Positions 12,201-25,400 of a DNA stretch of 64,000 nucleotides are shown one piece after another; position 1 is the first letter of the stretch; each line of letters opens with the position of its first letter. Source of the stretch: Microvelia longipes. Taxonomy: Eukaryota > Arthropoda > Insecta > Hemiptera > Veliidae. The stretch is taken from contig JACMZG010001913.1 in assembly GCA_018340805.1 (NCBI GenBank), positions 28,762,434-28,826,433 on the forward strand, in the 5' to 3' direction. Position numbers and translations under genes: made by a program. Below the pieces are notes generated by a model that was not told where the DNA came from, searched no databases, and worked only from the letters and a program-made list of their open reading frames with translations.

Positions 12201-13392
12201 ATGCTAAAATATACAATAAGGTGAAGTATGTAACTGCTTAAGTTATGAAGCATAAACTGGAGCTGTAAGCAATTTTCATGATTGTTAAGTAGGGAAACAC
12301 GCATTACAGAAGATAATTGTCCGCCATACGGACCACCGCGTCATGTTTTTATAAACGTATATCTACAATCTTCATTGGAAACAAGAAGTATAATTAACAT
12401 AAGTTAATAGAGAAACAAAAATCGAAGGACAGCAAAAATATGCTTTAAAATATAATTGGTGCTATTTCTCAGTATCTCTTGTTAAAATATTGTAGTTAAG
12501 AAACGCTCCATTTGAGATTTTTCAATGTATTTTAATTTTTCACTGATTGTAGCTCCTGGCCAATTTATGCTAGAGAGTTGAAACTTGGTACATAAATAAA
12601 TCTTTATGTCGATCAATTAATGTAAACGTAGTATATGTATTTTGTATAGTTCTCTTTCTCTACCCTGTGCAGAAATTTTAAAGCATATAATATATGCCTG
12701 CTGGATATCATTATATTAAACTTATTTCAAGGGTATCTTAAGCGTAAGCAAATCGCAGAAGTATTCCCCTTCTTTGTATTCTACACATTAGTACTTGAAA
12801 AATCATCCATATTGTAATACCCTTGAACTTTTGTGCTAAAGAATAAAGCAGCTTTGCTTTGATGAGCATTCACAAAACCAAAAGTGAAGAAGCCTAATTA
12901 TTTAATTTCAAGTAGAGTTCTAATATAACTATGGTTGTATTAGAATTTTATAGGAACTCTATGAAAAAATTATATTTTCAAATTAACAACTGTGATCATA
13001 TTGCACACCAGTGCTTCAGCACGTGAAATTGTTGATGAGTTCTGTCACATGCCAAACTATCAACATGAAAAAATAGTAATGTTCAATTTGGGATTTTTCT
13101 ATTTCAATTTAAGTTCCAAACACGTACTTAAGTTAATAATTTAAATTTTTATGACATTAAGGAGTGCCATTACAAATGAATTTACATATTTAGGTTCCTT
13201 GTGTTTTTAATTTAGTACATTTTTCCTTTATTTGCGTCCCCTGAAGTGATAGACTGATTTTTATGTGCAATAGTTAAATTATTTACATAGTGATAAAATA
13301 TTATTTGCGACCGTTATGTAGGAGAATGTATTAAAGATAAAAGATTAGAATGTGTTTGATTATTTGTCTGAGGTTTATTTTATAAGTTCGAC

Positions 13393-13440
13393 ATGCATGA
13401 ATTATTTAGCCAGGTTCTTAACAAGAAAGACCTTTCTAAG
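13393..13440 (+). CDS. melt: melted exon 1 (start codon)
   Basis: Encodes residues 1-16, [16 protein letters not shown], followed by the donor GTATGT. The conserved N-terminus of Melted/VEPH1 proteins begins MHxLF and the next exon continues with AGELFS, so the start is well supported. The exon extends upstream as 5' UTR for an unknown distance. No TATA box or initiator could be assigned. Confidence 0.93.
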
Positions 13441-16400
13441 GTATGTCACCTGTTGATCACATTCCTTTTCTATTTACCTGTTACAATTAACACATTTACT
13501 GGTCCATTCTTTAATAAAGTGCAGTTTGTTTAAGGAATTTTCAATGAAAGTATTATATCGCCTATCTTCATTTTGTATTTCTACACTTTTACCTGTTGCA
13601 TTTATACAAAATTACTTTTTATATTGCTACACTACTACAAATTTACATTTTAAATTTCTACACCTGAAGTATAGACCTGTTGCATGTCTATACTTTTACC
13701 TTAATTATTTCTACAATCTTACATTTTAAATTCCTCACTTAAACCTATGCATTTTCACTCATTTACCTTTTAAATCCACTCTTTTTATCTTGTGCATAAT
13801 TTATAAGAACCCTGGATCTAGCTCGCTCACCTATCCTACACTTTCTTAACCCTGAAAGGATTAAGAAACAATCTATATTTTTATTGGTATTTATCACAAA
13901 TGCTGATTTGAAGGTCTCTATGGCCTTCTATTTTAAGTAGGTATCTAAACACTTATGTGCTAGGATTATGAAATTTGTAACATTATCCTTTAAATAAGTA
14001 TACTAAACTACAGTCCATTGACTACTTAAAAAATCTTGACTGGTCAGATTAGGCACTGCCTATTCTAAAGAATGAAAATCCCTGCAAAAAGGTAGCAGGA
14101 AAAAACTATGTGAACAAATCAGGTTATTAAATATTGAGGTATCTCATATTTTAATATTTAAGTATCAGGTATTTTCTTGGTGATGTTTTTTTTTGTGTAG
14201 TTTTATTTTATAATATCATTTTTATGATCAATTTGAAAGTAGTTTTCTAAAAACGACGTTAACACAAAAAGAACCACTAGCAAAGTGAACAATTGCTGGG
14301 AAGAAGGTTATTTACCTACAGCGGTTACGGGGGTAGTGATTTTTTTTCTCTTTTCACATGAGGGGTTGGCAGCAGCTTCTCTGATTAGTCAATCCTCAAA
14401 ATGCTTATGACCTTGTGGATTTTTAAACTAAACGATAGACTGTAGACAGGTGTTCTACGTTTTTGAAGTGAGCAGCACAGACTTTTTATAAGGGGGGTTT
14501 TATAAGGGCTAAAATGAATAAGGCCTTCATTTACCTATCAATGTCATAACTATATGGGAAATTTGACAAAAATATTGATTCATTTGACTTAGTTCAATAT
14601 TTAAGGCAACATTAATGCATTTTAGTTAAATTGTATGTTCTTGTATTCATTTCAAAATAAATAAACTCTTAAATATAATTTTCCATTAATAATATTCAGT
14701 TAATATGAAAAATCCCTTTGTAAGGATAGAATATTTAGAAAATAGTTTGTGACGGGATCTTTCAAACCTCCTCATGAGGTAGCCTACAGGTTACCTCTGT
14801 CCAGCTGTATATTGAATTATTTAATATGCTGGACACTCTGCATTATGCAACTTTTACTTATGCATGGCAATGTTGAGTTCACCTATGACTTAAATTGTAT
14901 GGCCAGTTCGATGTGGTATCAAAGCATCAAAAAAGTGAAATTCGCCATTTTTCTAGATTAGATGTGCATAATTTGGCTATAGAGACTTTGGTAATGGTGT
15001 CTCTAACTTCCTTTTTAATATTTGGCAGAAGTTTAAATTGTTTGATTTTACCTGCTAATAAATCTATTAATGATTGATAATATTATTACTACTTTTGACC
15101 CCATGCGAATGATTCTTACTTTAGTGGCAATTGTGTATGATTAGTTATTTGGAAAAACCCCAACACAATGTTTAAAAATAGTGGTCATATTAATTTTCAA
15201 ATAGAATTTAAAGAAAAAAATATGACTTAAACTTATTTAAAGTACGACACAAAGCTAAAATCATTTGACAGCACGGGAAAATAGTGTTGATTTGAAAATG
15301 AGGGCGTGGTTTAACATCCAGGACTTACCTCATTGACTCACTCACATTACTTTTCCACACTGCTTTTTTAGCTGTGTGTCGTATTGTAGTTCTGAAGATG
15401 CTAACAAAGATTTACAAAATTATTTAAGTAAATAACATAATTTATTTCTGAAGGTATACAGAACTATACCTAATTTATTAATCCTATATAAATAAATGTA
15501 AAAAAGTTTTTTAACCACAGCTACATTTGTGTCTAGTTCATTTAATAGTTCAGTTTTTTAAGGACTTTACAAAGCAGGTCTTAGACCAGTCGTTGGTGTT
15601 TAAAATATAAAATAGAAAAGCCGAGTTTTTAATGTATCAAATACTTTGTGATAATTATTATTTGTGGGTGTGTTCCTAGGCTGGAGAGTTGTTCTCAGTA
15701 TCAGATAAAGAGATAGTTGGTGATTTGACTGAAGTTATTAAGAAGATATTAGAGATAACAAGCCTACCTGATTATGTTAACAATGATAATGATCAGAGTG
15801 TTGTGGAGATATGTATCACCAGGGTTACCTCTGCTATTAGGTTTGTATCTTAAACTATAAAGCTTCAGCAGCAAGAGTTACTGATACTTTCCAAGTTTTC
15901 ATTCAATTAAATTAATTTTATATTAAAGCATCAGGTTTCCTCTGGAACTTGTCCTTACACTCCGAGGACAAGCAAAGCAAGCACTAATTTTTAAGAAGAA
16001 GTTTACCCAAAGCTTAAGTTAGTATCACTCTAGTCTTGCTACTCTCGACCTTAAAATTAAGATGTAAACCAATGTCTATTGTCTTAAAACTTCTCGCTAC
16101 ACTCAATTTCAGAACTGAACAGTGATCGGTTAGGTTCTGAGTGTTTATAATTTCTGACTTGCCGTGCTTGTCTTCAGAATGTCACGATTACCCAAAGTTC
16201 TTGGTGGTATTACTTTTATCATGTAACATTTCGCAGATGTAGCATTGGATTTGGCTTGTTACATTTCCTAGGTGTCTCTGGCACAATTAAAACCATATTA
16301 CTGTTGTCTCAATAATATATTAAACTAATTTCTAAAATGTTTTAACTTCATTGAGAAGAATAAAGTTTACCCATTACCTAGGGTGTTATAACTTCAGGTT

Positions 16401-19400
16401 GCCTTTGCTTGATCTCAAAATGACGAAACTAATGTATAGAGAGTTATAAATTATAGACTTATAAATGTTAGACCTCACAATAATGAAATTATAGTATGTC
16501 CCAAAGGATACATATAGTCTCGATCCTGCCAGTTAAAATTAAGTATTTAATTTAAAAAAATGTTCCTCGATCTAGCTCATCTTACTCAGGAATTATAGAA
16601 ATTATATTTGTCTTCAAAATCAGAACATCTTAAAACCCATTTATTTGATTTATATTTACATTTATATTATACAGTTGTCATATTTTAGTTCATAGTACAT
16701 GGATTAGTTGTCATATTTCATTTATTCTCAGCTCATATCAATTTATCTTATCAGTATATTTACAAAATTAAACTTATCTAGTATCTAAGTATATTTACAT
16801 AAAATAAAACTATTTCTAACTACCCACCAAGTCTTCTTTAATATACTGGAGAAGTGACCTAGTAGTCGACCTCAAAAAAAGTCTTAAGTTACAGTAACTT
16901 CAGTTTTACTGAAGCTTGAAAATTATTACTGTAGATAGCTAGTTAATCTTTTATTACAAAACTCTGTAATTGAAAAATATTAAAAAACACCTTTTAAACT
17001 ACAATTTTTTAGTATAAATAATGAGTAGCTTGTTTTAGGGGATTGCCAAGAACTGAAAGAATAGGAATGGGCAGTTGTTGCTTAGTAAAGTGACTTTTTA
17101 AGAAAACAGAAATCTACCAACATTAAAACTCTTGATTACCATTATACACAAAGCATGTGTTTACATTTCTTGATCAGGCTATGATAATAAAGATTTTGCT
17201 CTTGTCTTTTTGAATTGCCATTTCTAATGAGTTCCATAGTTGAATAAGGCAGAATATGATTTACAGTTACGATAATTATTGTTGTATTATTTCAGAGAGA
17301 CGGGCACAATGGAGAAACACAGTGAAGCGTTAGTCAGCTTGCTGGAATCATGTCTTAATCACAACCTTAAACCATCTTCCAAAGATGAGGACCCCCCTCA
17401 CGCTAAAATATCATCTGATATTATATCATGTATTTTCCTTGTTAGTATTATTCATTTTATTTACTTAACTCAGGTAAGTTGTGATTTTCCCTTTGGTATT
17501 TGATTTCTACACCAAAGGTCTATTTTTCACAACACAGGCTGTTCTTTCTGGTTTTACTAATACTTAATTATAAAATAAAAGTTTTTTTTGTGGACTTATA
17601 AGAAAATAAATAAAAACAGATTAATTACACAAAAGACCTATATTTTTTAATACCTACATCACTGACCTATATTATATAATTAACTAAGCTTTCGACTAAA
17701 AATTAGTCATCATCAGAGTTTAACAATATAAAATATAAAATAAAATAAAAATTTACAAACTACATCATATTGCACCTTGGTATGGTAGTGATGACTAGTA
17801 ACTCTGATGATGACTAATTTTTAGTCGAAAGCTTTAGTTAACTAAGCTTATTTTTTATTATATATTAAAAAAATATAGGACTTTTGTGTAATTTATCTGT
17901 TTTTACTTAATTATAATGATGAGTTATCGTCATTTTTAATTTTCCTCATTCTTTTTATCAATTTATGAATATTTATTTGTTAAGTATAATTTTCTGATGA
18001 GAGCTCTCAGTAGCTCTTGGACAGAGCTCCCTCTTTTAAACCAACCCTTTGTACTCAGTGAATTTGCTGACTTTTTTACCATATTAATTTGCAAAGGGTT
18101 TCTTGAATCAAAATTTTGCAAAGTCAAAATCAAAATTTTGAAATTTGAAGTAGTGTTTAAGGGGTCATATTTGAAGGTTGTTGGATACTGAAGTAGCAAG
18201 TTTTTAAATTTCTGGCAGTAAATTAGTAGCTTATGTAGTTCCACCAGTCTGTTGCCTGTTGAGGAATTTTGCCATAGAATGTCTTATCTTTTAGCCAACC
18301 CCCTTATAGTTTTATTTTTTTTCCAATTGGGTTCCAGCCTTTTAGATTTACACTACTGTTGCTTATAATATGATTTTATGTTGCAGAACTACAGCAAGAA
18401 AGATGTAATGAGACGAGCGTTACCCGTTGCCGTCAAGTTTCTTCATAAAGGAAATAAAGAATTGTCTAGAAACATGGCTTCGTACCTTTCTCTAGCTGCC
18501 ATAGAGAATGCTAGTCTCCTTTCTAACCACATACAGCTCATTATGGACTCTATATTCTCAGGTAGGCAATTTGTACAAAAGTACAGAATTCTAAATCAAA
18601 AGCAAATAATTTTACTTTTCTTTACTATTCCCATATCAAACTTTCCTACAATGCTTGTTGGTAACATTATTACAGAGAAATGAATTAAAGGCTCTTATGT
18701 ATAGGATTTGATGTCATTTAATTTTTAAATTTTTAACAGTTTAATGAATTTTATTTATTACTCTTTTATCATGAAGAATTTAGGTCTCCCAGTGGTCACC
18801 ACATCATAGTAGATAAAAAATCTGACGTTTCGCTTCCACTGTGGGAGGCATCTTCAGGGATGTAGGACATCATGGAATGCTCTACAAAATTGAAAACTAA
18901 GTTCAGTTTTGTAGGGCATTCCATGATGTCCTAAAGACATCATGTGTGAGAGACATCTAAGAAATGTAACAAGCAAAATGCAATGGTACATCTGGAAACT
19001 GTTCCATCATTTGACATTCGTCATCCTTGATGGCTCGATGTCATGTCCCACTCACGTCCAAGTCATCAGGGCGCTGACAGAGTCTGAACTCACTCTGACC
19101 TTCAATTAATTCCGAAGAATATAATGTGAAGTACTTACCAGAGACGAGCGGTGCTCTCTTACCGCTATCATGCATGGCAAGCAAGGGGTCTCTCGCACAA
19201 TTATATTGTGTCAACTATTCATGTTTTGCAACTATTTCTAGTATCAAATGATATGATTAAGGATGTATTTGAAAATAAACGTAAGAAAGTTTGGTTTCCC
19301 ATGCTCAAAATCAGAGGTTCCTAACTGTTGGTCTGTGAGGAGGTTTCAAGGAATATTTTTAATTAAAGAAATATATATGAAAATAAGAGAATTTACAGAC

Positions 19401-22400
19401 TAAAGGTAAACTCTATACTTGAAAGAAACCTCTTATTTTATATTTAGAACGTTTGATCCACACTTTACCTATAACTTATTTTTAAAGACTGTTTTATTAC
19501 TTTAATACAGAATAGAAAACTGTAAAATTATAGTTTAATTTCTAAGAAATTACAGAAATTTTAAATGCTTTCTGCCTTACATTCCAGAGGTCAGAGGACC
19601 TTCTGGAAACATTCATATTCTAGAAGTCTACTTTAAGCCTAATTATTCTCTTTCCAAATCAAAGAAATAGGAATAGGAAGAAATAGGCCGCTAGGAGTAT
19701 AGAATGCTTGTAGAATTTTTTTAGTTAATTTGACAAAATGGTGTTCTCTGATAACATGATAGGATTTTGTGAATATTTAGATATTTGCAGCTTATTTGCT
19801 TACTTATAGCTCTACATATGGTTATAATCAGTTGACAGTGTAGGAACTTATTGTTGAGATACCAATGAGGATTGCCTGATGTGTAATTGTGAGCGTAGTT
19901 TAACATAGGTCTGAACTCATTGACTCCCTTGCATTATTTTCCCACACTGTCAAATGATTATAACCATGTATTATACTAAAGTAAGCTAAAATAATAAAAA
20001 TATTGTTGGACTATCCCTGCAATTAAGTGGGGGAGGGGTTAGTTGGCCCCTGACGGATTATGAATAGTTCAAAGTGGCCTGGGAGCTTCCATGGGTTGGC
20101 AACCCTTGCTCGAAATGATTTTGCTCACCTTTTCAGAGCATTGCATCTATTACTAACCTAACAGCTTTGGTTTGAATTTTGAATAGTTGGCCATGTAATT
20201 GAAGTGATGATGTGGAAAGGCTCCAAAAAGACGGTAAGATGTATTGATGTGTTTGATAAACATATTTGTAAAATTTTTATTACAATTATTTATTCAATTA
20301 TTTTTATTATATAGGCCAGTAGATCCCTACTTGTGGTCAACGTTTTAAAAACCATAAGACAATAAGTACAAAATATTAAAAAGAAAATTTTTTAGACTGT
20401 AGGAATATTTTATCCATATTTTACCTTAATTTTTTAAGGACCATTTATTACTTTGAAACTAAATAGAAGACTGTATAATGTAAACTTTCACGTTGAAATC
20501 AAATTATATGTTAAATATCTTAAGAAATAACAAAAGTATCAATATAATAATTTATTTTAGGACTCCAGTCTTCTTACATTAATTATTGGAGAATTTTTTT
20601 GGAAATATTCTTACCAAAAATGCCTGGCATAGTAATGCTTAAGTTATTAGTTGCATGTTAATGCTTCTTATTATTAAAATTTTATCTCCGTGATCAAGAA
20701 GGCATTGGAAGAACCTTCCACACACAAACATTTAGCCATGGTCTAGTTGATATTTCTTGAAATCTTCATTACGTAGTTTTAAATTCTATTTTGATAAGCA
20801 ATGGCATTGTATAACATCCTGATAGTTCTGTTGCTTAAAATATGTCAAGGGTGCTTATTTTAAACCTCAACTCTGGGTCTATTATCCAAAATGGATCAAG
20901 GGTACCATTCTATCTCCCATGATCTATGTCAGGATGTCCCACACTCTATTCTCCCACTCTGTCAAGTTTAATCTTAACATAATGTAGTATTGTAATTGGT
21001 TTTGTTTAGGAAACTACCCACTTTGCCGAATATTACCACAGATTTATGAGGTGAGTAGAGAATCAATACACGACCACGGCATGGCTCTAGTCTCTCTACT
21101 GCCTCTATGTGAACACCCCGAGAGACTGGCTTTACTACAACTCTTCACTCTAATCGCTCAGAATAAACCTCATGTGAGTATTGAAGCTGCTTTGTATTTA
21201 TGTACTAAATGTAAATTATGATGTAATAGCCCAGAGTGATTCTCTAAGCCGTAAAATTTATGAACCCTTTGGTGATAGGATTTACAGGACCTTAGAGTAG
21301 AGTAAGAAAACCATTGGGCTGGTGTTTTTCTCGAAGGTTAGATATGTAGCTGTGACATGGTAACTCCCCAAACATAGCACCCCATTATTTTTGATTGTCC
21401 GTTATTTGATGCTGAGAGAAGCTCATTAATTTCTAGCCTTGTCACAAGAGGAGAATCTTGAACTGCTACTAATCTTCAAATGTTTTAATATTTTCTTTAA
21501 ATTCATTAACTATTTGGATTTTGACAAATTAAGTTTATAAAATAATGATTTTTACACATTTTGTTATTTTTTTAAATTATTTCTAAATCAATTTACGTAT
21601 TTTTTTTCTGTATATATAAATATCTATAAGTATGTAATTCAATTATTTATTTAACCATGAAACCATAAATATATATGGTTAAATTCTATAAAATATATAT
21701 TCTTTAAAATATATATATCTTAAAGATTCAAAATTTTACATATTTGTCCCTGTTAAAATTTAGTAGATAACACATGTAGTATTTATATGGAGCATGTGAA
21801 AAAATAAATGCCCTTAAGGCAGGGTTACTACATACAAAAAATAAAAAAAGGTTAGACAATATCCTGACTCAGCAAGATTTTAAAATGATTATAAATACTT
21901 TATTTTTATAACTTATAAAACATTTAAATAAAAGTTGTAGCACTTAAGAACAGGGGCGTACTGGCCAATGAGGGCATGGACGGCAGGCCTCCTTGGGCCC
22001 TTCAGCCAAAAATAAATTAAAAAAAACACAAAAATTAAACAAAAATTATTAAAAACATTTTAAATATTTTTAAAGTTACAATATATCAATTTATTTATTT
22101 ATTATAATAATGTAATTAATACCTGGTAATACATTTTATGATACCAGAATTAAAGGGGTCCAATACTCTAATGTAGGGCATAAAGAGCTCCTTGAAACAT
22201 TTTTTAAAGTGCTTGAAAATATTCTCAATTTATTAACTAAATGTAGGGTTTTTAAGGCCTCTATTTATTTTATATGGACTTTTTTAAGTGCTCCTTATGG
22301 AAGACTAGGGTGAAAAAGGCCCCTTATCATACTTGATCAGGGCTCTAAAGCAGCATAAAAGAGCTGTATTTACTACTTAAGGGAGCACTTTTTCTCTTAT

Positions 22401-25400
22401 TCAATTGACTCTATTCATGGTGATTCTAATGATTGTACTACTTTATTAGTAAATAAAATGAAGTTACTTTCATGTATGTACTTGAATGTTTCAGTTACTT
22501 GAGCCATGTTTGCCCCAGCTATGTGAGTACCTCACGGTAGGCAGTACGGCTGTACCAACCCTAGATGTACTTCTCCAGATATCCGAGAAGAAACCTCAAC
22601 TGCTCATTGACTGTTTAGCTAAAATTAAGAAAGCTGCCATCGATTTCCCTTCTACACTTTGTCTCGTAGCAAGAATAGTTTCTTCAGTTGGAAGATTAAG
22701 TAAGGTAAGTTGAAGAGTGTGAGAAAGTAAGTAACTTGAATTGTGAAACTAAATCATTAGTTGTTTCGACAGAGATTTTGTGGTATATGTTAAACATGGT
22801 TAATATTTAATACACTTGAGTTTTTTTAAAATATTTAATTGTCAAACCACAATACATAAAAAAGAAAAACTGACAGGTTTCAACTATTAATTAGTCATCG
22901 TCAGAGTAAATTTATAAACTCTGTATGTAGTTTTTAAATGTACTCTGACTATGAATCATTAATAGTTGAAACGGGTCAGTTTTCTTTTTTTTATGTGTTG
23001 TGGAACTAAGTTTATAAGAAAAAAAACAAGGCAATAAGTGCAATCCTATGACTCCTGCCTCTACTAATGGTTCAGTGAATAGTTAATAATCTTATAGATC
23101 ATCTCAGACCAAGCCTTGACTTATTTTTACAAGGTTGCTATAAAGATCAGATTACATTTACTCTGAAATCCCCTTTTTTTCATGTTTAATTTACTTTAAA
23201 ATCCTTCTTGAAGTTTTTTTCATGATTGTTATGTCCATTAAATTTCATCAATTCAGTTTAGTAACCTAGTTTTAGTCATCTGTGATGTCCTACATAGTCT
23301 TCCACAGTGAAAGCCAAATGTTGGGTTTGTTATCTTTGTTGATGCGGTCACTTCTGGAAAATATAAATCTTTATCACTCCCATTAATGTAAATTTTTAAA
23401 GGTATGGCATTTAAAAAAATAAATAAATAAAGTCATACATAAACTTTTTTATTATGTAGTGTGGGCCAAATGTCCCTTCTCCTTTTAAAATGTTGTACCA
23501 TTAGACATAAATTAATAAAACTTTGGGTAATTTTTTGTTTAAAGGGAAATTTTTGTTAGTGAACTATTGTATTTAACTTCAGGTGTCCCAGGCAACACTG
23601 AATTTTGAGAAGGAAATAGAAACAAGTAAATTAGAAGATATAATTTTAAGCCCAACAAAAGTTTATCTTCCATTTGGGTTCTTTTGCTCCCTGCCCATTT
23701 GTGTCTAAAACCGCTATTTTGTTAGGAATAAGTGCTCGAAGTGTTCAATTTTTAACCCAAAATTGAAGCTTAAAATTTTGAAGAAATTTTGAACGAATTT
23801 GTCATGTATAGGAATGCCTAATTTGTAGCTTAAGAACACAAATCATTCATTACAATTTCAATTAAAAAAAACAGTTATGGGGTAGATAATGAGATGAAAC
23901 TTGGAACATATATTTGTATTATGTATGACTACGTGTGTGCCAAATTTTAACCCAATCAAACTATTTTTCTGCGTTTCATAAATTTTCAATTTTTTTTATT
24001 CATTAATGTGGGTTAATGGCTTCATAAAAAAAATATTTTTTGGATAGCACAACTAAACCTAATGATTGATTTTTATATCAAGTTTCAACTCTTTGGTATA
24101 AATATGCTGTGAGCTACAACAATAACAGACTCGTTCATTCATACAGAGTGACAACTTTGTGAAAACCACCTGAAACGGATAATTCAGGTGACATTTGTTG
24201 CAAACCCAATACTTTTTATATATACCTATGGTATAAATAAGGAAAATTAACAAATCAGGGTTACAATTTTTCCTATGCGTAGCAGTACTAGTGACTGTAA
24301 ATATCTTAAAATGAGGGTAAGGTAATCAATAATTGGGAGAGGAGAGACTCTTGGTTCAAAAATAAGTGATTATTTTTCTCTTTTGTGTTCTGAACGGATT
24401 ATGAACAATAACATTTTGAAATTTTTTGTGTTCTATTATTTATATGACTTTGGCAATATTGCCTTGTGCTTATTGTTTAGGAAAGAGCAGAAGAAGCTCT
24501 GAACTTTGTTCTGGAGCAGCTAGGCAAGACAGAGAGAAGCAACCAGACCAGTCTGCTCAAGGAAGCAACTCTGCTGTGCTCCAGTTATCCAGCTTTGTTT
24601 ACTGATAAAATGATATCTCAGCTCAAGCAGTCTAGAAATAATAATAATAATAAGTAAGCTATTTTATTTGTTGATTGACTCAAAACCTTAATATCTTATT
24701 TTAGTTTACTGAAGTCTTCTGTTCAGTTGTGCTGATATATTCATGACTCTATTGCCTTTGTTAATCAATAGAGATAAACCCCCTACCTGATTATTGTATT
24801 TATTTCCAGTAAACATTTTAGCTGTTTCTCAATATTATGTAATACTTCTTTTTATTTCATTCCTATCTTCTTCAGTTTTATATCAACATTCTTACAGTGT
24901 TCAATTTTGGTTATTTTTAATGTTTGTTCTTATGCTTCTTTTAATGTTTGATTCTTTCAATATTTAATTCTTTCAATGTTTGATTCTATGGTTCTTTTAA
25001 TATTTAATTCTTTCAATATTTGATTCTGTGGTTCTTTCAATATTTAATTCTTTCAATGTTTGATTCTATGGTTCTTTTTTACATTTGATACTTAGGTTCT
25101 TTTAATGTTTTATTGTTTTGTTCTTCTAAAGTTTTCTATTCAGTGTTTACAATATTTTATTCTTTGTTTCTTTCAATGTTTGATTCTCTGGTCCTTTTAA
25201 TGTTTAGTTCTTCGCTTCTTTTAATGTTTGATTCTTTGTTTCTTTTAATGTTAGATGTTAGATACATATGTTATTTGAATGATTGGTTCTTTTAATGTTT
25301 AATTTTTTTAATGTTTGATTAATTGTGTCTTTTAATGTTTGAATTTTATTTTGTATAATGTTGTATTCTTTGTTTCTTATAATGTTTTTTTTTATCATAT

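Larger units (their letters stand above)
13441..15679 (+). other. melted intron 1
   Basis: Holds a family C TIR element (14008-14444) and a family A MITE (15243-15384). The rest is AT-rich without exon-like sequence. The acceptor is TGTTCCTAG. Confidence 0.8.
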
